Below, piece after piece: positions 1 through 10,085 of a stretch of 64,000 nucleotides of DNA. This DNA comes from Flagellimonas aequoris (GTDB lineage Bacteria; Bacteroidota; Bacteroidia; Flavobacteriales; Flavobacteriaceae), in contig NZ_QXFJ01000007.1 in NCBI RefSeq assembly GCF_003584165.1, positions 152,907 through 216,906 on the forward strand, written 5' to 3'. A model generated the notes under the pieces. The model was not told the DNA's origin. It worked only from the letters and a program-made list of their open reading frames with translations, and did not search any database. Both the position numbers and the translations under genes were made by a program. The number at the start of each line of letters is the position of its first letter. Position 1 is the stretch's first letter.

Positions 1-324
1 TGGGATGCCCGTTTTACGTATGTGGCCACCTATAATAATAGCAACCGACAAAGCGAAATCACCAACCATTCCCTGATGTTTTCAGGGAACATTCAGCTTT
101 CCCCTAAATGGGAGGTCGGCTTCAACTCCGGATATGACCTCAAAAACAAGGGATTTGCGGATACCCGATTTGCCTTTAAACGGGATTTGGGAAGTTTTAA
201 GCTGAGTTTTGATTGGACACCTTTCGGAAGGTATGAAAGATGGTATTTCTTCATTGGGATCAAAAGCTCCATCCTCAGCGACCTTAAATGGGAAAACAGA
301 AGTCAGCCATTTAGCAACCGATAA
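1..324 (+). CDS. LptD-like outer membrane protein, C-terminal fragment
   Basis: The frame is open from the first base and ends at TAA 322-324, so only the last 107 codons of a longer gene are visible. The residues alternate polar and aromatic side chains in strands typical of a beta-barrel (for example KWEVGFNSGYD and FKLSFDWTPFGRYERWYFFI). In Flavobacteriaceae the gene directly before ridA is commonly the large putative LPS-assembly protein LptD, which inserts lipopolysaccharide into the outer leaflet. The name rests on that neighbourhood and on the barrel-like end, not on the N-terminal domains, which lie outside the window. Another large outer membrane barrel protein is possible. Confidence 0.6.
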   Translation, partial: WDARFTYVATYNNSNRQSEITNHSLMFSGNIQLSPKWEVGFNSGYDLKNKGFADTRFAFKRDLGSFKLSFDWTPFGRYERWYFFIGIKSSILSDLKWENRSQPFSNR

Positions 325-368
325 TATTTTTACTTACCTTAAATCCATAACCTAGAAACCTTGAACAC

Positions 369-749
369 ATGAAAAAAATCATCAATACTTCCAAAGCACC
401 AGCTCCTATTGGCCCCTATAATCAGGCTACATTAATAAAAGACACGCTATATATTTCTGGGCAAATTCCAATTGATCCAGCCACCGGAGAACTTGTGGAA
501 GGGGACATCAAAAAGGAAACCAAGCAGTCCATGGAAAACTTGAAAGCTATTTTGGATGAAGCGGGAATGACTTTTGAGCACGTGGTCAAATCCACTATTT
601 TTATTAAGGATATGCACCAATTTGCACAGATCAATGAGGTATACGGTACTTATTTTGATGCCGAGACGGCACCAGCCAGGGAAACCGTGGAAGTAGCCAA
701 CCTTCCAAAGTTCGTGAATGTGGAGATTTCTATGATTGCCGTTAAATAG
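369..749 (+). CDS. ridA: RidA family reactive intermediate/imine deaminase
   Basis: This 126-residue protein has the full length of the YjgF/YER057c/UK114 family. RidA hydrolyses reactive enamine/imine intermediates, such as 2-aminoacrylate released by PLP enzymes, in the cytosol as a homotrimer. Family landmarks are present: SKAPAPIGPYNQA at residues 8-20, YISGQIPIDPATG at 28-40, and the substrate-binding arginine in APARETVEV (Arg104) with Glu119 near the end. The ATG start gives the standard N-terminus. It lies 44 bp after the LptD-like gene and may be cotranscribed with it. Its 3' end overlaps the convergent kinase gene by 8 bp, so no terminator separates the two. Confidence 0.95.
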   Translation: MKKIINTSKAPAPIGPYNQATLIKDTLYISGQIPIDPATGELVEGDIKKETKQSMENLKAILDEAGMTFEHVVKSTIFIKDMHQFAQINEVYGTYFDAETAPARETVEVANLPKFVNVEISMIAVK

Positions 750-1593
750 TCTCTTTGTGGAATTCCACGAGACCTTCTATGGGCCTTCTTCGTATGACAC
801 CCAAAATCAAATCATTGCGTTCCAGGCAAGCTTCGAGCTCGTCCTGTAAAAAATGGGCGATACTCCCCACAAAACTGATGGGGACCTTGGTGGCCAACTC
901 GAACTGCATGATGTAGTTGTTCACGAACTGTTGCAATCCTTTTTCGATAACACCCTTACAGTAGGGGTGCTCCTTGTTCTCAATGATAAAACGGGCAAAG
1001 GTTGCCAAATAGGTGTTCGGGTTGGGTTGTTTGTATAGATGCTCCTTGATCACATCTGCATCCAAATCGTATTCCTTAGCGAATTTTATGCCCAGATCTT
1101 GTGGCATCTTGTGGAAGTAATAATCGCGCAACAGCTTTCTTCCGAAGAAATTGCCGCTGCCGTCATCCATCAAAATATAGCCCAAAGAGGTTACTTTTTG
1201 AATCAGTTGGTGTCCATCATAATAGCTACAGTTAGACCCTGTACCCAAAATACAGACGATGCCCTGCCTGCCAATTTTGGTAGTGGAATAAATGGCCGCG
1301 AAGGTATCTTCCCTTACTTCTGCTTTGGCATTGGGGAAGAAATCCTTAAAAATGGCTTTTAGGAAATTTTTCATTCTATCGGTACCACAACCGGCACCAT
1401 AGAAAAACAATTGACGTACTTCTGTCCTGTTTTTGGAAAGTTCAAAATTATTGGCCAAACGGTCCTCGATGACCTCCCTGGTCAATACCTCGGGGCTCAA
1501 TCCTAAAGTTTGGGTCAAGAACAACTGCTCCCCTTTTTCATCTAGGGCTATCCAATCGGATTTAGTGGCACCACTATCCACGATCAAAATCAT
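742..1593 (-). CDS. N-acetylglucosamine kinase-like BadF/BcrA ATPase family protein
   Basis: A 283-residue sugar kinase of the ASKHA fold. The N-terminal phosphate-1 motif DSGATKSDW (residues 6-14) and the GTGSN motif (117-121), with DDGSGNFFG (143-151), are typical of the BadF/BadG/BcrA/BcrD domain and of the eukaryotic-type N-acetylglucosamine kinase. The likely reaction is ATP-dependent phosphorylation of GlcNAc or a related amino sugar in the cytosol, as in cell-wall or chitin sugar salvage. It is the last gene of a minus-strand series after pfkA and gapA, 71 bp behind gapA, but a hairpin in that gap suggests partial separation. The substrate is inferred from the family. Confidence 0.8.
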   Translation of the reverse strand: MILIVDSGATKSDWIALDEKGEQLFLTQTLGLSPEVLTREVIEDRLANNFELSKNRTEVRQLFFYGAGCGTDRMKNFLKAIFKDFFPNAKAEVREDTFAAIYSTTKIGRQGIVCILGTGSNCSYYDGHQLIQKVTSLGYILMDDGSGNFFGRKLLRDYYFHKMPQDLGIKFAKEYDLDADVIKEHLYKQPNPNTYLATFARFIIENKEHPYCKGVIEKGLQQFVNNYIMQFELATKVPISFVGSIAHFLQDELEACLERNDLILGVIRRRPIEGLVEFHKETI

Positions 1594-1613
1594 ACGTCAA
1601 AATTTTATGTGAA

Positions 1614-1644
1614 ATCCTGAAAAGGGTAAAACCCTTCTCAGGAT
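1614..1644 (-). terminator. Hairpin after gapA
   Basis: An inverted repeat with arms 1614-1627 and 1631-1644 (14 bp, one mismatch, 3-nt loop) sits between the end of gapA and the start of the kinase gene. No clean T-tract follows on the minus strand, so it may be a weak terminator or an mRNA-stabilising 3' hairpin. Confidence 0.5.
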
Positions 1645-1664
1645 CATCAATGTAAGATACTAAA

Positions 1665-2690
<1,026 letters not shown>

Positions 2691-3677
2691 TTAAGTTGTC
2701 ATTATATCGGAAACTCTGATGAGTTCTTCGTCTATTTCTGTATGGGCCTTGATGGCTTCCGCCAATGGGGTCAATACCATTTTGGTATCGCGGATACCCA
2801 CCATGAGGTTGGATTTGCCTTCCAAAAGGCTTTCCACGGCTTTCACTCCCATTCTACTGGCCAACACCCTATCAAAACAGGTTGGGCTTCCTCCACGTTG
2901 CATATGGCCCAAAACGGATACCCGCACATCGTATATCGGCAAATGTTCTTCCACATATTCCTTGAGTTGGAAAACGTTCTTCCCTATCTTATCACCTTCT
3001 GCAACGATTACAATGCTGGACGACTTGCCAGAAGCCTTACTTCGCTTCAAGGACTCCAATAACCTTTCAAGACCGAGGTTCTGCTCGGGAATCAAAATTT
3101 CCTCTGCACCGGCACCCACACCTGCGTTCAAGGCAATATGACCAACATCGCGACCCATTACTTCCACAAAAAATAAGCGGTTATGGGAACTGGCGGTATC
3201 CCTGATCTTATCGATTACCTCAACTACGGTATTGATGGCCGTATCAAAACCAATAGTATAGGAAGAGCCCAAAATATCATTGTCGATGGTCCCTGGGATT
3301 CCTATCACAGGAAAGCCATATTCCGCATTGAACTTTAGGGCACCTGTGAAACTTCCGTTCCCTCCTATGACCACAAAAGCATCAACACCTTCCTTGACCA
3401 ATTGGTCGTGTGCTTTCTTTCTACCCTCCGGAGTCCTGAATTCCTCACAGCGGGCCGATTTTAATATAGTACCTCCCTTATTTATGATGTTGTTTACGCT
3501 ACGGGCGTCCATGGGCTTAAAATCCCCTTCGATCATTCCCTGGTATCCTCTGTAGATACCCACACACTCCTTTTCCAAATACGCACAGGTACGAACCACT
3601 GAACGTATGGCCGCATTCATCCCCGGTGAGTCCCCACCTGATGTGAAGACGGCAATTTTCTTAATTTCTGAAGCCAT
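2691..3677 (-). CDS. pfkA: ATP-dependent 6-phosphofructokinase
   Basis: A 328-residue bacterial-type phosphofructokinase that phosphorylates fructose 6-phosphate, the committed step of glycolysis. FTSGGDSPGMNAAIR (residues 11-25) binds ATP. PGTIDND (128-134) carries the catalytic aspartate, and MGRDVGHIA and GHMQRGGSP are substrate-side motifs. One notable deviation is that the usual GGDGS motif reads GGNGS (residues 105-109), replacing the Mg/ATP-contacting aspartate by asparagine. It heads the pfkA-gapA pair. A TAnnTTTG -7 element lies at 3695-3702, just upstream of the ATG. Confidence 0.95.
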   Translation of the reverse strand: MASEIKKIAVFTSGGDSPGMNAAIRSVVRTCAYLEKECVGIYRGYQGMIEGDFKPMDARSVNNIINKGGTILKSARCEEFRTPEGRKKAHDQLVKEGVDAFVVIGGNGSFTGALKFNAEYGFPVIGIPGTIDNDILGSSYTIGFDTAINTVVEVIDKIRDTASSHNRLFFVEVMGRDVGHIALNAGVGAGAEEILIPEQNLGLERLLESLKRSKASGKSSSIVIVAEGDKIGKNVFQLKEYVEEHLPIYDVRVSVLGHMQRGGSPTCFDRVLASRMGVKAVESLLEGKSNLMVGIRDTKMVLTPLAEAIKAHTEIDEELIRVSDIMTT

Positions 3678-3694
3678 TAAAAATTTTAAGAGGT

Positions 3695-3702
3695 CAAAAC
3701 TA
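3695..3702 (-). promoter_or_regulatory. Candidate -7 promoter element of pfkA-gapA
   Basis: The minus strand reads TAGTTTTG, a perfect match to the Bacteroidota -7 consensus TAnnTTTG, 18 bp before the pfkA ATG. I see no clear -33 TTTG at 19-21 bp spacing. Confidence 0.45.
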
Positions 3703-3811
3703 GGAAACTTTATTGAAATTATGAATGGCTTAATAATTTATTTAATTTCAACGTATTCCTCAAACGTTTTCGTAAAAATTTAGATGAAATTCGTGTAAAA
3801 ATACAAATCTC

Positions 3812-6800
3812 CTAGGGCCTGTTCGGGATATTGTCCGCCTTTTGGGAAAAGCGAATGAGACTGTCTCTCCCCATTACCTCCGAAGTGGGTCTTTGAGGTG
3901 CTGGTTGTACTGCTTTCTCTTTCTTTTGGAAGACCTTTTGCATCAACTCCTTGAAACTGTCAAAATCCACTTGATAGGACAGACCCACACCTTGGGTATA
4001 CCCTTGCCGTTCTGCCAAAAATTGCTGGATCTGATTTTCCCTGTTGAAAATCTTTGCACTCAGGGTTCCTTGGTCGTTCAACAACACCTGTACTTCCACA
4101 TCCCCGGCAACTACGGTTTCCGATACTCCTCCTACAGGTACCCCAACCCTGCCATTCACCAGGATTTTGTCGGAAATTTGGGTAGAAACTGTCACCCCGA
4201 TTCTGTTTTCCGTTCGGGTATCGGCATTGGGGGCCAAAAGTCCTTGTTCGTAGGACACTCCCAGATTGAATTTATCGTTATTACTTCCCAAAATTGAGTT
4301 GAGCAAGCCTGAGGCGGTCTGTATCAAATTCCCGGTGACCGCTTGCTGGTTGATGCCCGTCTGTGCGTTTACAAAGGTTCCTTGTGCCAATAGGAAAAAG
4401 GCATTCCTTTCCTTTACAGTGGGGTCTTGTAAACGATATTGGAGTTCTGATTGTACCACGGAGTTGGTTCCCGGGAAATCGATGTCAAAATTGACATTGG
4501 GCCTTTCCAGTTCTCCATCCAAACGAACAACCACCTCCGTGGGGATTCTTCCCGTGTACCCAGCATTGTCCAACAATGGGGCCGGATTGGCATTGAGGGA
4601 ATAAACCGCTTCAAGATTCAACTGTGCAGCCAAAGGATCACGCTCCCAAAGGATAGTCCCTCCTGGGCGAACCTTAAATTTCTTGTCAATGACTCCTCCA
4701 TACTTGAAGTTGTACTCCCCGGTCACCGCCACAAATTCCCCGTACATATTGAACTTGCCATTGGTATTGATCTCTATCAACAGAATACCTTCCCCTGTAC
4801 CTTTTAAGGAGCTACCAGAAGCCCGATCCACCACAATTTCCACTTCGGCATCAGGGGTCACGGCCAGGTCAAACGCCATTTCCAGACCTTGGTATTCTTC
4901 CAGTACCCGTTCTTCTTCAAAGGAATTGGTTTCTTTTTTATTGATGAAATTGATAAAAGAATAATCCCCGACACTGGTTACATCGCTCAGGGGTATTTTT
5001 AATGATGTACCTTTTGCCGTGGAGGCATCCACGGAAATCGTCAACGCATCCGTAGGGCCATAAATGCTTCCTGTTCCGTTGATAAAACCTTGGCCGTAGT
5101 ATAAAGATTCCTCATCATATTCCGTATTCAGGATCATAAAGCGGTCGTTGTTGGTGTCCACGTCCAAGCCCAGATACCAATTTGAAAATTCGGTATGGCT
5201 TATGGTGCCATCCAAGGTGGCCTTGGTTCCCTCTGCCACATCGGAAAGTCCCACCTTCTCAAAATAGAAAGTTTGGTCGAACAGACGCACGCGGGAAAAT
5301 GGGGCAAAATCATAATCAACATTCAGGTATGGTATTCCAATCCCAGCATCGTTCAAGGTCAACTCCCCATTGATGGATGGGTTGGTCGCTTCGCCAGTAA
5401 TCCGGGTGCTACCATTGACCTTCCCACGAATATTGGAAATGACACCATCCCCCAAGGGACTGAAGGGTTCCAGCGAAAAATCTGTAAAATCGGCCGTCAA
5501 GTTCAATTCCTGTTTATTGTTGAAGTTGGTCACCTTTCCGTTGATGCTCAGTTTTTCCTTCCCATTGTCGTTCAACCAGGTGCTCACTCCAAACTCGGTG
5601 AGGTCGTTGTTTCCGAAAATGCCGATCTCCATGTCGCCCAAATGGATATCGTTGACACTAAAATCCTGAATCTTCAGACTTGATGTGGGCAGATATTTGC
5701 CGTCCTTCTGCAAAATATTGAGGAAACCGTCCACGGCCCCGTTCATCTTCAAGCTGTCAATGGCAGGGGTAATCTTGTTCAACGACACCAATTTAAATTG
5801 AAGGTCCAAATCCTTATAGGTTGTATCCGCTATCTCTCCCCGTAACCGAATCTGTTCGTCATTGTTGTTGTCCATCACCAGATCTTCGATCTTAATACTA
5901 TCCAAAGCGCTGTTGAAAATTACTTTGTTCTTGCTATTCCCGTCACGGTTCAACACCCACGTATTGCCCTTAAAACTGACATCGGATTTTTTGAGCCCGA
6001 TCACGGATTTGTTATTCTCGTTGAAGGTATGGTAAAAGTTTAAGTTGTAGCTATCGTTATATTGGCTCCCCCCCTTAAATTCCGTTCTAAAGAAAAGGGT
6101 ATCCTTAAGAGTGGTATTGATCAAACTGAAATCCTTGATATCGTAATAGGCCGTGGAAAGGTCCTCAACGGATAGAAATGTGTTGAAAAGAGGGTTTTTG
6201 TTGTCTATTTTCAGTTCCAAATTATCGAACTTATTCCCAAAAGCCTCTATGCTCGGCGATTTAAAGGTGAGCTTAAAATCCCTTTCATCCGCCTGAATAC
6301 TACCACGGATAAAGGTATTGGCATCAAAAACAACTTCTGGGAAGAACACATCCACAATTTTGTTATATATCTTAAAGTTGAAATCCACATGTTGGCCATC
6401 CGAAATCTCGAACGGTTTGTAGTTGGTGTAAATGCTACCAATGGAGTTTTGAACCAATCTACCCAACTCACCTACCTTGAACTTACCTTTCATATAACCG
6501 GTGATGATATCCGGTGAATTGATCTCCACTGTGCGCACGGTATCCTTGTCGAAGGAGGAGTTCACCGTAAAATCCTCAAAGTAGTAGGTGTCATTTATAT
6601 TTTGATAGGTGGTATTAGTAAAGTTCATTTGCCCGACCATGTCATCCAAGTTGTTTCCTTCGATATCCATATTCACGTGGCCTTTGAAGATGCTGATGCT
6701 GTCGTCAATAAAGTTCAATTCCTTCAAGTCGGCATAATCCACCGCGGCAACAAAGTTGAACTTGTTCTCCCTTCCCCCAAAATCTGCCAATCCTTTAAAA

Positions 6801-8239
6801 TCGAATCTAAAATTATCATCATTACACAACAGAATCCCATCAAAGAGCTGATCCTTCAAAATACCGGAAACCTTTATTTTATTGTATTCATAATTGTTGT
6901 ATTCCAACTTGTATATCTCTCCCCTAACCTCGGTATTCAGACTTTCGGCCACAAATCCCTTACCCTCCACGTTCATGTCCAAAGAGGTGAATCCAAGTTG
7001 GTCATCATTGATGAAATCACCCAAATTAAAATCCATCAACGAAATAAAACCAATGTAAGAGGCATCCTCTATGGTCTGGATATTGGTCATCTGCAGATCC
7101 ACATAGCTGTCACCCACTGCCGTGTTCAGATTCACCGTGGCATCGATGGAGGTTTCGGTGACCTCTGCGTCCCCCCTAACCGTAAACTGCCCCAATTTCT
7201 GTACGGACTCCGGAATGTTCTCCCCTAAGATTTTCGGTAAAATTCCTCTCAACTGGTAATAACTCGAAGTGAGGTTGTCGATATCGCCACGCAGCACAAA
7301 AGGGGCCAAATCGCTGAACATGTTATCGAACTCAAAGTCACCCCTGATCCCGGTGTTATCCGTATTCAAAAACAAGTCCTTCACCTTGATCTGGTTAAGT
7401 ACCCCGCTGAAATTCCCTGTAAAATTGACCACTTTATCCTGACCGAACTCATTATAAAAAGTATTCACCTCGTTCAAAGCTACCGTAGACTCTGTAAAAT
7501 TGGCATTGAGCTGTACGCGATCCACAAACTGGGCAAAATCTTCCCGATCGTAGGTGAACACCAGATTGCCTTTCAGTTCCGATTGTTCGGTGTCGATGAG
7601 CAGGGAATCGAAGCGCATCTCCTCCTTGGTATACTTAAAATCCGCAGCAAGTTTTTTCAAAAGAATACCACGACGCGCCAACATGGAAAGATCTTCGATT
7701 TTTGTGGTCACTTCGGGTCCCAATATCTGGAAATCGGATGCCAAGATGGAGACGTCATTGAAATCCAAGGTTTTTGGCTTTTCAAGGTTGTCATCGATCA
7801 AACGGAACTTCCCGTTATGGATTTGTATCTCATCCGAAGAAAGGAAAAAAGGAGGGGTTCCCGGATCCCTAGGTTTCCCATCATCCAATTTGTCCACAAA
7901 AACATCCAGATTGGTATCCGTTTCCCCTTCGTAGGTCCTTAGATTGAAAACAAGGCCGTCCACCTCAATGTCCCCAAATTCCATTTTGTTATTGGCCATG
8001 TTCCGAAGGTTCAAGATGGAAGTGGTCAGTTTGTGGATGTAGAATAAGGTGTCCTTTTTATAATCCTCAACATAAATTCCCTTAACGCCAGTGTTCAAAT
8101 TGAAAAGGGAAAGACTAACGCGGTCAATCTGTATATTGGTCCCAAACTCCTCGTTCACGGAATCCATGGCATATTTGGCCAACTTGGTCTGTACAACGGG
8201 CATGGAAAGTACCAGGGAGCCCAATACCATGAACAGCAA
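3812..8239 (-). CDS. Translocation/assembly module TamB-domain (AsmA-like) protein
   Basis: A 1475-residue envelope protein with one N-terminal hydrophobic anchor, a very long region of amphipathic beta repeats, and the conserved C-terminal TamB domain (DUF490), seen as ATKGTSLKIPLSDVTSVGDY, FNMYGEFVAVTGEYNFKYGG and the PTSEVMGRDSLIRF tail. TamB-like proteins are thought to form a hydrophobic groove spanning the periplasm for phospholipid transport or barrel assembly. The start is uncertain. TTG at 8239 cuts into the hydrophobic segment, no ATG exists upstream on this strand, and an in-frame stop lies at 8291-8293, 17 codons further up. The intervening codons read as a natural anchor (IKKLRKILLRILLAIL), so initiation at a rare codon upstream, or a lost start, is likely. 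It is divergent from tsaD. Confidence 0.9.
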   Translation of the reverse strand: MLFMVLGSLVLSMPVVQTKLAKYAMDSVNEEFGTNIQIDRVSLSLFNLNTGVKGIYVEDYKKDTLFYIHKLTTSILNLRNMANNKMEFGDIEVDGLVFNLRTYEGETDTNLDVFVDKLDDGKPRDPGTPPFFLSSDEIQIHNGKFRLIDDNLEKPKTLDFNDVSILASDFQILGPEVTTKIEDLSMLARRGILLKKLAADFKYTKEEMRFDSLLIDTEQSELKGNLVFTYDREDFAQFVDRVQLNANFTESTVALNEVNTFYNEFGQDKVVNFTGNFSGVLNQIKVKDLFLNTDNTGIRGDFEFDNMFSDLAPFVLRGDIDNLTSSYYQLRGILPKILGENIPESVQKLGQFTVRGDAEVTETSIDATVNLNTAVGDSYVDLQMTNIQTIEDASYIGFISLMDFNLGDFINDDQLGFTSLDMNVEGKGFVAESLNTEVRGEIYKLEYNNYEYNKIKVSGILKDQLFDGILLCNDDNFRFDFKGLADFGGRENKFNFVAAVDYADLKELNFIDDSISIFKGHVNMDIEGNNLDDMVGQMNFTNTTYQNINDTYYFEDFTVNSSFDKDTVRTVEINSPDIITGYMKGKFKVGELGRLVQNSIGSIYTNYKPFEISDGQHVDFNFKIYNKIVDVFFPEVVFDANTFIRGSIQADERDFKLTFKSPSIEAFGNKFDNLELKIDNKNPLFNTFLSVEDLSTAYYDIKDFSLINTTLKDTLFFRTEFKGGSQYNDSYNLNFYHTFNENNKSVIGLKKSDVSFKGNTWVLNRDGNSKNKVIFNSALDSIKIEDLVMDNNNDEQIRLRGEIADTTYKDLDLQFKLVSLNKITPAIDSLKMNGAVDGFLNILQKDGKYLPTSSLKIQDFSVNDIHLGDMEIGIFGNNDLTEFGVSTWLNDNGKEKLSINGKVTNFNNKQELNLTADFTDFSLEPFSPLGDGVISNIRGKVNGSTRITGEATNPSINGELTLNDAGIGIPYLNVDYDFAPFSRVRLFDQTFYFEKVGLSDVAEGTKATLDGTISHTEFSNWYLGLDVDTNNDRFMILNTEYDEESLYYGQGFINGTGSIYGPTDALTISVDASTAKGTSLKIPLSDVTSVGDYSFINFINKKETNSFEEERVLEEYQGLEMAFDLAVTPDAEVEIVVDRASGSSLKGTGEGILLIEINTNGKFNMYGEFVAVTGEYNFKYGGVIDKKFKVRPGGTILWERDPLAAQLNLEAVYSLNANPAPLLDNAGYTGRIPTEVVVRLDGELERPNVNFDIDFPGTNSVVQSELQYRLQDPTVKERNAFFLLAQGTFVNAQTGINQQAVTGNLIQTASGLLNSILGSNNDKFNLGVSYEQGLLAPNADTRTENRIGVTVSTQISDKILVNGRVGVPVGGVSETVVAGDVEVQVLLNDQGTLSAKIFNRENQIQQFLAERQGYTQGVGLSYQVDFDSFKELMQKVFQKKEKAVQPAPQRPTSEVMGRDSLIRFSQKADNIPNRP

Positions 8240-8298
8240 AATAGCCAGTAGGATGCGCAGCAGTATTTTACGAAGTTTTTTGATAGGGCTTTATGTTT

Positions 8299-8306
8299 TA
8301 CCTTTG
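8299..8306 (+). promoter_or_regulatory. Candidate -7 promoter element of tsaD
   Basis: TACCTTTG matches the TAnnTTTG consensus exactly and lies 25 bp before the GTG start of tsaD. A TTTG at 8279-8282 could be the -33 element, although the 16-bp spacing is shorter than usual. Confidence 0.45.
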
Positions 8307-8331
8307 ATGACCAATTTTTGTTCCAAAACCA

Positions 8332-9360
8332 GTGACAGCTACAAAAAAATATATTCTTGCGATCGAATCATCCTGCGATGACACTTCTGCTGCCGTACTT
8401 TGCCATACAAATGTACTGAGCAATGTAGTGGCTACGCAAGAAATCCACAAGCAATATGGAGGTGTTGTCCCAGAGTTGGCTTCTAGGGCACATCAACAAA
8501 ACATTGTTCCCGTGGTGCACCAGGCCTTGGCCAAAGCAAATATCGATAAAAAAGAACTATCCGCCATAGCCTTTACACGAGGTCCGGGACTCATGGGCTC
8601 CTTGCTTGTCGGCACTTCTTTTGCCAAGTCGTTGGCATTGGGTCTCAACGTTCCTTTGATCGAGGTCAACCATATGGAAGCCCACATTCTGGCGCATTTT
8701 ATTGAGGATGAAAATAAGCCCCAGCCCACCTTTCCATTTTTGGCCATGACCATAAGCGGCGGACATACCCAAATTGTAAAAGTGACGGACCATTTTACCA
8801 TGGAAGTATTAGGGGAAACATTGGATGATGCCGTGGGTGAAGCTTTTGACAAGAGTGCAAAATTGATGGGATTGCCCTACCCTGGTGGTCCTTTGGTAGA
8901 TAAGTATGCCAAGCTGGGAAATCCCAATGCTTTTGATTTTCCAAAACCGAAGGTAGATGGGCTCAATTTCAGCTTTAGTGGCCTAAAAACAAGTATCCTG
9001 TACTTTTTGCAAAGGGAAACCCAAAAGAACCCCAAATTTGTGGAAGAAAACATCAACGATATCTGTGCATCGGTACAGCATACCATTTTGGATATTTTGA
9101 TGGAAAAGCTCCAAATGGCCGTGGATCAAACCGGGATCAAGCAGGTAGCCATTGGCGGCGGAGTTGCCGCTAACTCTGGAATCCGGGCAAGACTGAAGGA
9201 AGCGGAGGAAACCCTAGGTTGGCAAACCTTTATTCCTAAATTTGAGTATTGCACAGATAATGCCGCCATGATCGGAATTGTGGGTTATCTTAAATTTGAA
9301 AAGGGGAAATTTACGGATCAAAGTGTCGCGGCCAAAGCCCGTTATGCCATCGGCAGCTAA
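8332..9360 (+). CDS. tsaD: tRNA N6-adenosine threonylcarbamoyltransferase TsaD
   Basis: A 342-residue Kae1/TsaD family protein. TsaD transfers the threonylcarbamoyl group to A37 of ANN-decoding tRNAs, working with TsaB, TsaC and TsaE. The N-terminal ILAIESSCDDTSAAV (residues 8-22) is the family signature. The metal-binding histidines are His114 and His118 in NHMEAHI, and GGGVAANSGIR near the C-terminus binds nucleotide. The GTG at 8332 is chosen because it gives the standard N-terminus and an in-frame TGA lies at 8308-8310 with no ATG between. It is divergent from tamB and 20 bp upstream of rsmE, which probably shares its transcript. Confidence 0.97.
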   Translation: MTATKKYILAIESSCDDTSAAVLCHTNVLSNVVATQEIHKQYGGVVPELASRAHQQNIVPVVHQALAKANIDKKELSAIAFTRGPGLMGSLLVGTSFAKSLALGLNVPLIEVNHMEAHILAHFIEDENKPQPTFPFLAMTISGGHTQIVKVTDHFTMEVLGETLDDAVGEAFDKSAKLMGLPYPGGPLVDKYAKLGNPNAFDFPKPKVDGLNFSFSGLKTSILYFLQRETQKNPKFVEENINDICASVQHTILDILMEKLQMAVDQTGIKQVAIGGGVAANSGIRARLKEAEETLGWQTFIPKFEYCTDNAAMIGIVGYLKFEKGKFTDQSVAAKARYAIGS

Positions 9361-9380
9361 CCAACCTTAAACTTAAGACC

Positions 9381-10085
9381 ATGCAACTTTTCTATAACCC
9401 TTCGTTGGACAACAGCACAAAACAATTTGTTTTTCCTCCCGAAGAAAGCAAACATATTGCCAGGGTCCTCAGGAAAACCGAAGGGGACATTGTACATATC
9501 ACCAATGGAAAGGGATATCTGTTTGAAGCGGAAATTTTGGTCCCTGATCAAAAGAGGTGCAAGGTCAAGATCGTCTCCGAGAGCAAATCGGTCCCAAAAC
9601 GCTACAGCCTTCACATGGCCGTAGCCCCTACCAAAATGAACGATCGGTTTGAATGGTTTCTCGAGAAGGCAACAGAAATAGGAATTGATGAAATCACTCC
9701 CCTCTTCTGTGATCACTCCGAACGAAAAACGGTTAAATTGGAGCGCATGGAACGGGTGTTGCAATCCGCCATGAAGCAATCCCTACAAACCGTATTGCCA
9801 AAACTTAATCCTCCGATGTCTTTCAAGGATTTCATGGAAACCGATAATACTGGTCTAAAGTTTATTGCCCATTGCGATGAAGGGGAGAAAATGGAACTGA
9901 AACGTAGGGTAATTGCGGATATGGACATCACCATCTTGATCGGTCCCGAAGGAGATTTCTCCAAAGAAGAAATCGATGCTGCAAAAGCCAAAGGATTTGT
10001 CCCCATTTCCCTGGGGAACAACAGACTTCGCACAGAAACCGCGGCCATCGTGGCATGCACCACAGTAAACGTCATCAATAGTTAA
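9381..10085 (+). CDS. rsmE: 16S rRNA (uracil1498-N3)-methyltransferase
   Basis: A 234-residue SPOUT-class methyltransferase that methylates N3 of U1498 in 16S rRNA using S-adenosylmethionine. The N-terminal PUA-like domain starts MQLFYNPSLD and includes HIARVLRKTEGD. The C-terminal trefoil-knot motifs LIGPEGDFSKEEID and LGNNRLRTETA bind SAM. The length is normal for the family. It follows tsaD by 20 bp. The stop overlaps the end of the convergent DUF1223 gene by 4 bp. Confidence 0.96.
   Translation: MQLFYNPSLDNSTKQFVFPPEESKHIARVLRKTEGDIVHITNGKGYLFEAEILVPDQKRCKVKIVSESKSVPKRYSLHMAVAPTKMNDRFEWFLEKATEIGIDEITPLFCDHSERKTVKLERMERVLQSAMKQSLQTVLPKLNPPMSFKDFMETDNTGLKFIAHCDEGEKMELKRRVIADMDITILIGPEGDFSKEEIDAAKAKGFVPISLGNNRLRTETAAIVACTTVNVINS

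Noticed and set aside
853..1362. Plus-strand readings opposite the kinase gene
   Set aside because: They are shadows of the minus-strand sugar kinase, which has clear family motifs.
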